In this document: one piece after another, positions 1 to 8,613 of the stretch
How the letters are laid out: every line of letters begins with the position of its first letter
Numbering within the stretch: the stretch's first letter is position 1
Source: Isotricha intestinalis
Lineage: Eukaryota > Ciliophora > Litostomatea > Vestibuliferida > Isotrichidae
NCBI GenBank assembly: GCA_023807065.1
Contig: JAJJLU010004693.1
Span: 1-10,317 of the forward strand
DNA length: 10,317 bases
Direction of reading: 5' to 3'
The notes under the pieces: model-generated
The model's database searches: none
What the model saw: the letters and a program-made list of their open reading frames with translations, nothing else
What the model was told of the DNA's origin: nothing
Made by a program: the position numbers and the translations under genes

Positions 1-2
1 TT

Positions 3-344
3 GAATTTAAATTATATGATGAATATTTAAATTGTGATTTATTAATTGATGAAAAAGAAATATCAAAATATAAAAAATTTAAAATTGAAGGAATAAATTA
101 AATAAAGAAAAAAAGAATAATAATTTTGAAATAATAGAAGATAAAGATATAAATCTTTGTGATATTAATTTAATATTTATCAAAATAAATATTATATAAA
201 AGATTATAAAAATATTAGATCAATATATTGTGAAGAGGAAATTCAAATTATTAATTTTATTTCAATCACAGAAAATATAATAAAAAATGGATTTATTAAT
301 TTAAACTATATAAATTTAAGAATAGGAAATATATCTGATAATTT
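3..344 (+). pseudogene. frame-broken coding remnant, unrecognised
   Basis: Three consecutive stretches with protein-like codon use (GAA, GAT, AAA, TTA, TGT) lie in three different + frames. Residues beginning EFKLYDEYLNCDLL run from 3 to 98 and end at TAA. A second stretch (NNNFEIIEDKDINLC) runs from 116 to 196 and ends at TAA. A third (DYKNIRSIYCEEEIQ... to GNISDNL) starts at 202 and runs into the GC-rich block that begins near 345. No GT...AG intron explains the frame changes, so either indels in a decayed gene or sequencing errors in A-runs are likely. I recognise no family. The 5' part lies outside the window. It could also be chance open sequence in AT-rich DNA. Confidence 0.3.
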
Positions 345-582
345 ATGCTGGTTCCGATTGTAAGGATATGCCAGTTGAAGATGCAGTAAAGACCCAGATT
401 CCTGCAGATCTCCACCACCTTGTACAGCCTGTTTTCGATCGCGTTCTTATCTCCGCGTGAGACAAAGCCGTCCTAGGGCGTAGCTCCTTCTGTGTTCTGC
501 TTTTCCGATGTTTCCTTTACTTTATCTGTATCTGACTCTGTTTCTGGTTCCCCGGGAGAGGGATGGGTTCCGGCTCCTTTGT
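345..582 (-). pseudogene. fragment of bacterial GH5 endoglucanase (linker plus part of barrel)
   Basis: This block has about 50% G+C inside DNA of about 20% G+C. On the - strand one frame runs through the whole block with a single TAG at 473-475. Before the stop lies a Pro/Glu/Thr/Ser-rich stretch (THPSPGEPETESDTD...) typical of linkers in secreted bacterial cellulases. After it comes GFVSRGDKNAIENRL, then VVEICRNLGLYCIFNWHIL. This resembles the GH5 subfamily 2 segment in which a G-Y-x-S-x-G-D-K turn and a helix lead to a strand ending in I-I-D-W-H-I-L. The usual Asp of D-W-H is Asn here. The catalytic N-E-P region and all later strands are absent, as are the first barrel strands expected between linker and core. 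It is non-functional. It is either a rearranged fragment acquired from a gut Firmicute-like bacterium or a chimeric assembly. Family assignment is from motif memory only. Confidence 0.62.
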
Positions 583-638
583 TTAATTCAAATAAATAAT
601 AATGATTTTAATAAGAAAAAAATTTTATTTTAATTAAT

Positions 639-878
639 TTAAAAAATAGAACAAGAATCATCTTTAACTTCTCCTGCTTTATCGCAACATCCAATATTGC
701 ATTTATCAGTTTTATCTCCTTCAATACCTCCTGTACATACACCACAAGTACAAATTTCAACCCAAGTATTCATATCTTTTCTTGATTTATAACAATTATA
801 ACAATAAGGATACCATGGGCTTTCTTCTTTTTTCATATCTACATGCATATTACATGCTTTACAATCATATCCTCCCAT
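639..878 (-). CDS. small Cys-rich zinc-binding-type protein with C-terminal CAAX box
   Basis: A complete 79-aa frame starts at ATG 878-876 and stops at TAA. It has eleven cysteines: C6-x2-C9 and C26-x2-C29 form a likely zinc-binding pair of knuckles, followed by C43-x-C45-x2-C48 and C60-x3-C64-C65. The last four residues are C-S-I-F, preceded by an acidic K-D-D-S. A C-a-a-X end with X = Phe is a known prenylation signal (human R-Ras2/TC21 ends C-V-I-F). The N-terminus begins M-G-G-Y-D-C, so Gly2 myristoylation and Cys6 palmitoylation are conceivable. No signal peptide or membrane segment is present. The inferred location is the cytosolic face of a membrane. I recognise no named family. The high Cys content and ordered CxxC spacing make chance unlikely. 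Its stop codon lies about 57 bases from the GC-rich cellulase fragment. Confidence 0.8.
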   Translation of the reverse strand: MGGYDCKACNMHVDMKKEESPWYPYCYNCYKSRKDMNTWVEICTCGVCTGGIEGDKTDKCNIGCCDKAGEVKDDSCSIF

Positions 879-1775
879 TTTAAAAAATAAAATTTTATTA
901 AATTAGTCTTTTAAAATAGGCAGAAAAAAAAGTGAAAAAAATTATATTATTTTAAATAATTAAAAATAACAATTAAAAAATATATTATATTTAAAATTAT
1001 AATTTTAATCAATATCATTTTATTATTATATTTATTATATTAATTATTTTATAAAATTAATTTATTTCTTAAGACAATGAATATTTTTTAAGTAATGTAA
1101 TTTAAATTTAAAAAAAAAATTAGATAAATTTTTGAATAAATTATTATTCTATTTTAAAAAGAAGTTAGAGTTATTTTGGAAAAACTATTTTACTTTTTGT
1201 TTTTTTTTGGGATAAGAATTAGGAACAACCCTTAATTATTAATATCAAATAGAGTAAATTATTTAAGATAAATTTAATTGGCTTCTTTTTGCTAAAAACA
1301 AACAATAATTTTAATATGATTCAAGATGATTTATCATATTTAATTTTTTCTGATTTAACAATTAAATCATATTAATTCATTATTTTGAGTCTCATATTAA
1401 AAGAAAGAAAATATTTTGATATATTTCATTAATGATAATGTATTATTAAAATACTTAAAATTGATTATATTAATAATAATTAATCGTATTTATAATACAT
1501 TCATTTTTTGATTAAGTGATATTTTTTTATTATTTGATAAATATTCTTTAGATACATTGTACTTCATTACTGTCATTATATAGATATTATTCTATTTCCA
1601 TTATATATTTATAACTTTTATGTTTGCTTTTTTAAAATATTGTTTAACTAAAAGATTTTAAAATTCTTTTTTCAATTATACTTAAACTTTTTATTCTTAT
1701 TTGTTGTATTTCTTTAAATAATATTATTTTAACCTTCTTTTGTGATTTCTTCTTATTATAATTAGAAATGTTTTA
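879..1775. other. AT-rich intergenic region without a supportable gene
   Basis: About 900 bases of A/T homopolymer runs and short ORFs. The right-hand 200-300 bases lie downstream of the truncated kinase on the - strand and may hold its decayed 3' part. A - strand stretch reading roughly NYNKKKSQKKVKIILFKEIQ (around 1755-1695) has coding-like codons, but I cannot match it to a kinase C-lobe. No tRNA, repeat array or terminator structure was seen. Confidence 0.5.
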
Positions 1776-2042
1776 TCAATACTCTTTATAATATTCTCTA
1801 TTATAATCAATTCTAATATAATGAAAATTCATTTTAAAGTTATTTTTATTTGATTTTAATTCTTTCATAATTTTAATTTCATTTAAAATTGTATTTTCTG
1901 AAGTCATTGCTTTTTTAATTTCTTTAATTGCAACATATTCATTATTTAATTTACTTTTTGCTCTATATACATCAGCAAATACTCCTGAACCAATTAATTC
2001 AATTTTAGAATATTCATCCCATATATCTTTCATTTTCCTCAT
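1776..2042 (-). pseudogene. truncated protein kinase N-lobe
   Basis: This 88-aa frame (ATG at 2042, TGA at 1776) contains the first third of a Ser/Thr protein kinase domain. The Gly-rich loop is G18-S-G-V-F-A-D-V25. V37-A-I-K40 carries the ATP-anchoring lysine, and N-E55-I-K-I-M-K-E-L is the C-helix with the Glu that pairs with Lys40. Then follow about 20 residues that could be strands 4-5 (...IRIDYNREYYKEY) before TGA. The catalytic loop (HRD), DFG and the whole C-lobe are missing, whereas a complete domain needs about 260 residues. No GT...AG intron restores the frame after the stop in what I could read. The wording around VAIK and the C-helix resembles the expanded kinases of ciliates and amoebae. 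A decayed copy is most likely. An expressed N-lobe-only protein cannot be excluded. Confidence 0.7.
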
Positions 2043-3243
<1,201 letters not shown>

Positions 3244-3760
3244 AGATTATGAAATGAAATTGATAAATAACAATTCTAATTTTAATTATGAAAATATTAA
3301 TTTTTAAAAATTAATTTCTCAAAATTTGTGAATAATCTTTTTAAATTTGGTTGAAAGAAGAGATACAATAAAAAAAATATTAATATAATTAATTTTAAGT
3401 TTTAGTTTTTTTTGGAGGTGAATTTTTAAAATATTATTTTTATTGTATCATTTAATTTAATAAAAATAAAGTCATCATTTAATTTTTTGACAAATATAAA
3501 ACTATCGAATAATTAAAAAAAAATGATTATATTATTATTGTTTTCTAATTTATTTAAAAAAAATCACTATTAAATGATTTAGGATTTCATTATAGAATTA
3601 AAAATAAAAAATAAAGTTCTTCTAAAATTTCCTCCAAATTAATCATAAAAGAATTTAAATTTAATAAAATATAAATAAAATCTTGTTTTAATTGAAATAT
3701 TGATTTATTTAAAAATGTAATCTATATTATGAAATCAAATTTTAATCTAAAATTATCAAA
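3244..3760. other. AT-rich intergenic region
   Basis: About 500 bases between the Cdc48 fragment and the 3' end of the large membrane-protein gene. It contains two inverted copies of a TTTGGAGG-plus-AATTTT word, near 3411-3427 and 3624-3638. It also contains a short - strand open stretch reading about INLEEILEELYF. Neither is strong enough to call a gene or element. It probably includes the 3' UTR and polyadenylation region of the membrane-protein gene. Confidence 0.45.
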
Positions 3761-6700
3761 TTAATTAAAATATTCAATAATCCAACTTCCTTTATCTTTT
3801 AACAAATCAAAATTAATTAATTCAATACTTTTTCTTTCTTCTTTTTTATCATCAATTTCAATTAAATTCCCCCAACTTTTTTCATATTTATAAGTATCAG
3901 TTTTTTCATCAACTAAATAAATTTTTTGATATTGCAAATCAGGAAGACAAATTTCGATAATTAAAATTTTCCCACATTCTATTGTTGGAAGAAGTTCTTT
4001 ATAATAAGCTTTGAATCCTAATTGAGGAACATTAAAAGAAATTTTAAAATAAATATTATTATTATAATCTAATAAATTTAAAGTAGGTTGAAAAATTAAA
4101 TGTAAATCATTTAATGCAACATAAGCTTCTGCTCCTCCTCCGGTAACAATTGCTGTTATTGAACCTCCTATTGATATACTTATATTTGATAATAAATCTG
4201 TATATAATGAAATGGAATAATTTTTTGGTTCTATCATTAATTGAATTTGTATTTTATAATCTAAATTTAATGAGCCTTCTAATTTAAAATTAAAACCAAA
4301 ACACCCTATTGTTTTTTCAAATAAATTTGTTTGTTTTAATCTTTCTAAATTAAAATTTATTAATACTTTTGATGGAGAATTATTTAATAAATCTTCCCAT
4401 TTTGATATTAATGAATCATATGTATTTATTTTTATCATTGGAAGTGTATTATTATATATATTTTTTATTTCATTTGTGGTTTCATCTAATTCAGACGTGT
4501 CTGATGTAATTTTATTAGATATTGTAACAATTTGATCAAATGCTAAATTTACATCTGAATAAATTTTTGTTATTTGTTCTTTGTTTTCATCTGATAAAAC
4601 TCTTAAATTCTTTCCCATTCTATAATTTTTGGTTAATAAACCTGAAAATATTGTTTGATTTAAATTTGTTCTTAAATTATTTATTGAATTTCTATTGGGA
4701 TTTTTACTTAAATTATATACAAATAAATAATATCCATAACTCATTTTATCAAAATCTTGTAAAATTGAATTTATAATTGGATTTCCTGAAACAAAAGTAT
4801 TTTCAGTTAAACCTCTTAAAAGTTCTTTATCTATATTTTTATTTTCATTTATTTCTTTTTGTAAATTTCTTAAATTTCTATTTCCTCCAAAATATTTTTC
4901 AGCTTGAGATACAATAGATGAAATAATTTTATCAGAATCTTCATTTAATTTATTAAATTCTGATAAAGGATCTAATAAATTTGGAATTGAAGGATTTATT
5001 TGATTAAAATAATTTTCAATATTTGTTTTTACACTATTTACAAAAGTCCTTATTTTATATATATCATTTTTAACTGATTCTATTGAAATAATTTCTTTTA
5101 AAACTTCTTCTAATTTATTTTCATTATAAAATTTAATTAAATCTTCTTCTGATAAATTCCCTTTTTCAAATTCTTCAATTGCTTCAAAATATTTAAAATC
5201 TTTTTGATTAAATTCTATTATTTTATTATTTATATTTCTATATAATGGATTTATTGTATTATCTAATTTTTTTAATAATTTAATAAATTTATCTTCATAT
5301 TTTTGAACTTCTTTTTTATATCCAATAGCAGAATTTATTATTTTATTTTCAGTTTCATTTACATTTATTTTTCTTTTATCTTTTTTTAAAATTTTTTCTA
5401 ATGAACCATATTGAAATATTAATGAATTTATTATATTTCCTGAATTTAAATCTGTTTCTGTCCTAATAAAAGTTTTTATATCTTGACCTAAAAATGATGT
5501 TCCTAAAAGTTCTTTTTCATTTATTATATCTTTAAATAATGTATTTGATGAAAGTTTTCTTAATTTTTTATTTTCATTTAAATTTCTTAACTTATTTTCT
5601 TCTTCTTCTTTTTCTTTTTTTAATGAATTCTTATTAAGTAAAGGAAATTTTTTAATTGAATTTTTTATTTTATTTATTATATTTTCATTATAATCTGATT
5701 TAATAAAAGTTAATTTTTCATTAACATCAGAAGAAATTTTTTGATAAGGAAATTTAACATAAACTGTATCATTATTTTCTTTTGATTTTTCTTTAGTATC
5801 ATTTGATAATAATATGATACTTGCATTTAATTCTATAGTTTGAATTGTTCCATTAATAATAGTAGTTACCATATTACCTTTATTTAAACTATTTTTTATT
5901 TCATTTCCATTATCTAAAACTTTCTTATTCACTTTCTTTTTTAATATTGAAAAATGTTCTTTTTTATTTTCTTCATAAGATAATTCTTCTTCAGAATTTT
6001 CAGAAAGAGTTCTTAAATTATCTTTTTTATATAAACTTTCAGAAACTAAAGGAATTAATTTTTCTTTTGAATATTCTAATATTTCTAAATATGATTCATT
6101 TAAATTATTAGGAATATATTCATTTATTATTGTTCCATTTTTATAAAATTCAACTTCTATTAAAGGAATAATATTTGTTTCTTCTTCAATTTCTTCTAAA
6201 TTTAATGATATAAGCTTTTTATTATTTTCATTTTCATTAGTATAATTTAATTCATTTATAATAATAAAAGATTTATATATATCTCTTCCTTCTTTATCTT
6301 TTATAATATCAAATGTATTTATTGATAATAAAGAATTAGTAATTTCTAATTTAGAATTTGTAATTGTTTCATCTTCTAAATTCCTTAAATTTTCTTTTGA
6401 TGATTTTAAATTCTCGTAATTTATTATTTGTTTTTTAGATGAATAATAATAATCAATTTGATTAATTTCTCTTTTTATTTCAACAATTACAGATGAATCA
6501 TTCTTTTTTTTGTTAGTAAAAATAATTGATAAAACTAATGAAAGAATAATAGCACATATTAAAATCGATAAAAGAATTATAAGTAATTTATTTTCCTTTA
6601 AATATGATTTTTTTTTTTGAGATTCATCTTCTTTACTTATTTTAATTGGTTTTTTTTCTTTTGGGAGTTTGTCTTTGATATTATTTTGAAAGTTTGGTGA

Positions 6701-6838
6701 AAAAATATCATCATTTTTAAGGTTTTTCATTAATTTTATATTGAAATTAAAAAATTTATAAAAAATCGGGATAAAAAGATTTTTAATAGAATTTTTTAAA
6801 TAGTTTTCAATTAAAAAATGTCTTCCTTTAAAAAACAA
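3761..6838 (-). CDS. large type II membrane glycoprotein with recurrent L-R-x-L motifs, unknown family
   Basis: The 1025-aa frame is uninterrupted and ends at TAA. A Lys-rich N-terminal tail precedes one strong membrane helix at about residues 85-108 (LLIILLSILICAIILSLVL), followed by Lys residues. No cleavable signal peptide is apparent, so a signal-anchored type II topology is likely. The true start may be Met37 (codon 6730-6728, M-K-N-L-K-N-D-D), because residues 1-36 are AT-driven Phe/Ile/Asn-rich. The 900-residue ectodomain carries about 15 N-x-S/T sequons, all after the helix. The motif L-R-[NTKGV]-L, usually followed by Ser/Asn/Thr and Glu/Asn, recurs seven times (151, 275, 417, 426, 656, 674, 745). 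Residues 500-800 look helical and coiled-coil-like. Residues 840-970 look beta-rich, with a Gly-rich patch (SIGGSITAIVTGGGAEAY) and the only three ectodomain cysteines (846, 955, 964). I do not recognise the family. A surface or vacuolar glycoprotein is inferred. Confidence 0.88.
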   Translation of the reverse strand: MFFKGRHFLIENYLKNSIKNLFIPIFYKFFNFNIKLMKNLKNDDIFSPNFQNNIKDKLPKEKKPIKISKEDESQKKKSYLKENKLLIILLSILICAIILSLVLSIIFTNKKKNDSSVIVEIKREINQIDYYYSSKKQIINYENLKSSKENLRNLEDETITNSKLEITNSLLSINTFDIIKDKEGRDIYKSFIIINELNYTNENENNKKLISLNLEEIEEETNIIPLIEVEFYKNGTIINEYIPNNLNESYLEILEYSKEKLIPLVSESLYKKDNLRTLSENSEEELSYEENKKEHFSILKKKVNKKVLDNGNEIKNSLNKGNMVTTIINGTIQTIELNASIILLSNDTKEKSKENNDTVYVKFPYQKISSDVNEKLTFIKSDYNENIINKIKNSIKKFPLLNKNSLKKEKEEEENKLRNLNENKKLRKLSSNTLFKDIINEKELLGTSFLGQDIKTFIRTETDLNSGNIINSLIFQYGSLEKILKKDKRKINVNETENKIINSAIGYKKEVQKYEDKFIKLLKKLDNTINPLYRNINNKIIEFNQKDFKYFEAIEEFEKGNLSEEDLIKFYNENKLEEVLKEIISIESVKNDIYKIRTFVNSVKTNIENYFNQINPSIPNLLDPLSEFNKLNEDSDKIISSIVSQAEKYFGGNRNLRNLQKEINENKNIDKELLRGLTENTFVSGNPIINSILQDFDKMSYGYYLFVYNLSKNPNRNSINNLRTNLNQTIFSGLLTKNYRMGKNLRVLSDENKEQITKIYSDVNLAFDQIVTISNKITSDTSELDETTNEIKNIYNNTLPMIKINTYDSLISKWEDLLNNSPSKVLINFNLERLKQTNLFEKTIGCFGFNFKLEGSLNLDYKIQIQLMIEPKNYSISLYTDLLSNISISIGGSITAIVTGGGAEAYVALNDLHLIFQPTLNLLDYNNNIYFKISFNVPQLGFKAYYKELLPTIECGKILIIEICLPDLQYQKIYLVDEKTDTYKYEKSWGNLIEIDDKKEERKSIELINFDLLKDKGSWIIEYFN

Positions 6839-7104
6839 ATAAATCTCTCTTAATAATGAATTAAAAATAACAATTAATTCAATTTCTATTTAATTCTTTA
6901 ATTATTTTCAAAACTCTTTATATATTCTAACAAGAAATTTTATAATAAATTTTTTGTTTATTATAGTTTTTTTATAAGGATTTTGATAATTAAATATTTT
7001 TATAATTTTTATTTTTTATTTAATATTTTAAATTATTTATATGAAATTATTACTTTCATGGTTTGAGTTCAGGATATTTTTATTTTTAAAATTATTAATT
7101 TTTT

Positions 7105-7554
7105 TTATTTTTGACATTGTTTTAAATGGATTAATTTTTTATTGTTTGGTAAATTTTTAATATCTGCAAAACAAATTGGACATACAATTAATTTTAGTGA
7201 TTCTCTTTCAAATAATTTAAAATTATTTTTATCTTCAACAATTCCATTATCATCATCTTCAACTAAGACAATATAATCTCTTTCTCTTTTGTGATTTTTA
7301 TATTTTTTAATATTTTTTTTTCCTTTATTAATAATTTTATTTTGATTTTGTTGAATAAAATTTCCGATTTTATCTTCTAAGAATTGTCCTTTATTATTAA
7401 AATATAAATCTATATTTCTTTGAGAAACATAAAAATAATTTTTTGTAACTTCATTATTTTTTTTAAAAATATTTTTATGATAATCAGTGAAATTATTTGG
7501 ATTCTTAAAAACACAAATATTATTTATAGTTTTTGATAGTTCTTCATCTTTCAT
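7105..7554 (-). CDS. small protein with SUMO-interaction-like motif and C-terminal C2HC (UBZ-like) finger
   Basis: A complete 149-aa frame ending at TAA. Residues 78-93 are strongly basic (KGKKNIKKYKNHKRER), like a nuclear localisation signal. They are followed at once by I95-V-L-V98-E-D-D-D, which fits the SUMO-interacting motif pattern of four hydrophobic residues then acidic ones. The C-terminus holds C125-P-I-C128-x14-H143-L-K-Q-C147. This is the CxxC...HxxxC layout of Rad18/UBZ4-type ubiquitin-binding fingers, although the middle spacer is longer than the roughly 11 residues usual there. SUMO and ubiquitin reading together are known in DNA-repair scaffolds such as SLX4 and RAP80, but no other domain of those is present. 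The function is therefore only suggested. It lies 97 bases downstream of the 166-aa gene, in the same orientation. Confidence 0.75.
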   Translation of the reverse strand: MKDEELSKTINNICVFKNPNNFTDYHKNIFKKNNEVTKNYFYVSQRNIDLYFNNKGQFLEDKIGNFIQQNQNKIINKGKKNIKKYKNHKRERDYIVLVEDDDNGIVEDKNNFKLFERESLKLIVCPICFADIKNLPNNKKLIHLKQCQK

Positions 7555-7651
7555 TGATTTTTTATTTTTAATACTATTTTTTTTAAGTTTTAAGTTTTAA
7601 ATTTGGAAATTTTAAAAAAAAATAATATATAAAATTTTTTTGATTTAAAAC

Positions 7652-8152
7652 TTATTTTTTATTTAAAATTTTATTCACTTCATTGATAAAGTCTTTATCA
7701 CTTATATTTTTTGCCCATTTTGGAGTAGGAAAATTTATTTTAGATAACATTTCTTTTAATTTATCTGGATTTTTTAATATAAATGGTTTTTTATTTGAAT
7801 TTATTTCTATATTATTTTTTTCAATTATTTTTTGATTTTCATTTTCTTCTTTTTTTTGGAAATAATTTTTATTATATACATCATTATTTTTGTTATTATA
7901 TTTTATACACTCTTCTTCTTCCTCATCTTCAAATACTTGATATTCATTTAAATTTTCATTGTCTTTTTCTTCGTTTTCTTCTTCTTTTTGTTCTTTATTC
8001 ATTTTTTCTTTTTCTTCTTCTTTTTCATTAAGTTTATTTCCTATTGATATTGGATTTATCTTATTAAACATATTATATTCATTTTCTAATCTCATCAACA
8101 TATTATTTGAAATATCTTCATAGTTTTCAGGAAACTGAAATTCATCCTCCAT
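7652..8152 (-). CDS. acidic 166-aa protein, unrecognised, with conserved-looking ends
   Basis: A complete frame from ATG 8152-8150 to TAA. The first 38 residues (MEDEFQFPENYEDISNN, then LMRLENEYNMFN) look ordered and helical. Residues 42-82 are a highly charged Glu/Lys tract, with EDEEEEE at 75-81. Residues 83-120 are Asn/Lys-rich and probably disordered. The C-terminal 45 residues (PFILKNPDKLKEMLSKINFP, then TPKWAKNISDKDFINEVNKIL) again look folded, with a Pro-Trp bend between two short helices. No signal peptide or membrane segment is visible, so a soluble cytosolic or nuclear protein is likely. I do not recognise a family, and the folded ends suggest a real adaptor-like protein rather than chance. 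It is complete and uninterrupted, has no intron, and sits between two other - strand genes. Confidence 0.75.
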   Translation of the reverse strand: MEDEFQFPENYEDISNNMLMRLENEYNMFNKINPISIGNKLNEKEEEKEKMNKEQKEEENEEKDNENLNEYQVFEDEEEEECIKYNNKNNDVYNKNYFQKKEENENQKIIEKNNIEINSNKKPFILKNPDKLKEMLSKINFPTPKWAKNISDKDFINEVNKILNKK

Positions 8153-8613
8153 AGTATATATAATAACATTATATATATTTTTTGATTATTTAAATTTATA
8201 TAATTTTATGATAGTAAAAGAAATATAATAAACATTTTGTAGATGATTTCTTTGAAATATTTATTTTCATAATTTATTTAATTTTATTAAAATTAATTAG
8301 GAAATATATATATGAATAGTTTAAAAATTAAAAAATTGCTTTTAATAACTTTTAATCTTAATATAATTTATTGGAAAATATAAAAAATTCTTCAAATAAT
8401 TATAATTGTTTGCGTATAGAATTATAATTAATACAAATTTAATTTAAAAATTATGTTAAACAGAAATTTAAAATCATAAACAAATATATATTCAAAAGAA
8501 ATATTAAGAATTGAATCATTTAAAAGAAATATTAAAATATATGTCAATTTATTATAGCAAAAGATTAATCCAAATATATAATCTATTTATAATTGATAAA
8601 TTTATATTTATAT
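8153..8613. other. AT-rich intergenic region
   Basis: About 460 bases separate the 166-aa gene from the 3' end of the two-exon gene on the same strand. It should contain the promoter of the 166-aa gene and the 3' UTR of its upstream neighbour. I see no gene or structured element. A + strand frame crossing the right edge (8511-8732) is the antisense shadow of the two-exon gene. Confidence 0.5.

Noticed and set aside
345..582. Vector, CRISPR or IS element as the source of the GC-rich block
   Set aside because: It has no repeats, inverted ends or transposase reading frame. The frame reads as linker plus GH5 protein instead.
3411..3640. Inverted TTTGGAGG...AATTTT words as ends of a miniature transposon
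   Set aside because: The match is only about 8 plus 6 bases, 200 bp apart, with no target-site duplication. Such matches arise easily in AT-rich DNA.
4540..4776. + strand ORF of 78 aa
   Set aside because: It is antisense to the large membrane-protein gene and has low-complexity Leu/Phe/Asn content.
4870..4900. R-N-L-R in the glycoprotein as an oomycete RxLR host-targeting motif
   Set aside because: It is far from the N-terminus, inside a type II membrane protein, and part of the general L-R-x-L motif series.
3761..6838. Alternative genetic code (TAA/TAG as Gln) for the host
   Set aside because: The 1025-codon frame has over 20 Gln residues, all encoded without TAA or TAG, and the other intact genes end at TAA. 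A standard code fits better.
7055..7080. GGTTTGAGTTCAGGAT as the T-arm of a tRNA
   Set aside because: The flanking bases give no acceptor, D or anticodon arms.
7577..7602. Three tandem TTTTAAG-like 7-mers upstream of the 149-aa gene
   Set aside because: The run is too short and too AT-rich to distinguish from slippage noise.
7783..8031. + strand ORF of 82 aa
   Set aside because: It mirrors the Glu/Lys-rich part of the 166-aa gene as Phe/Leu runs.
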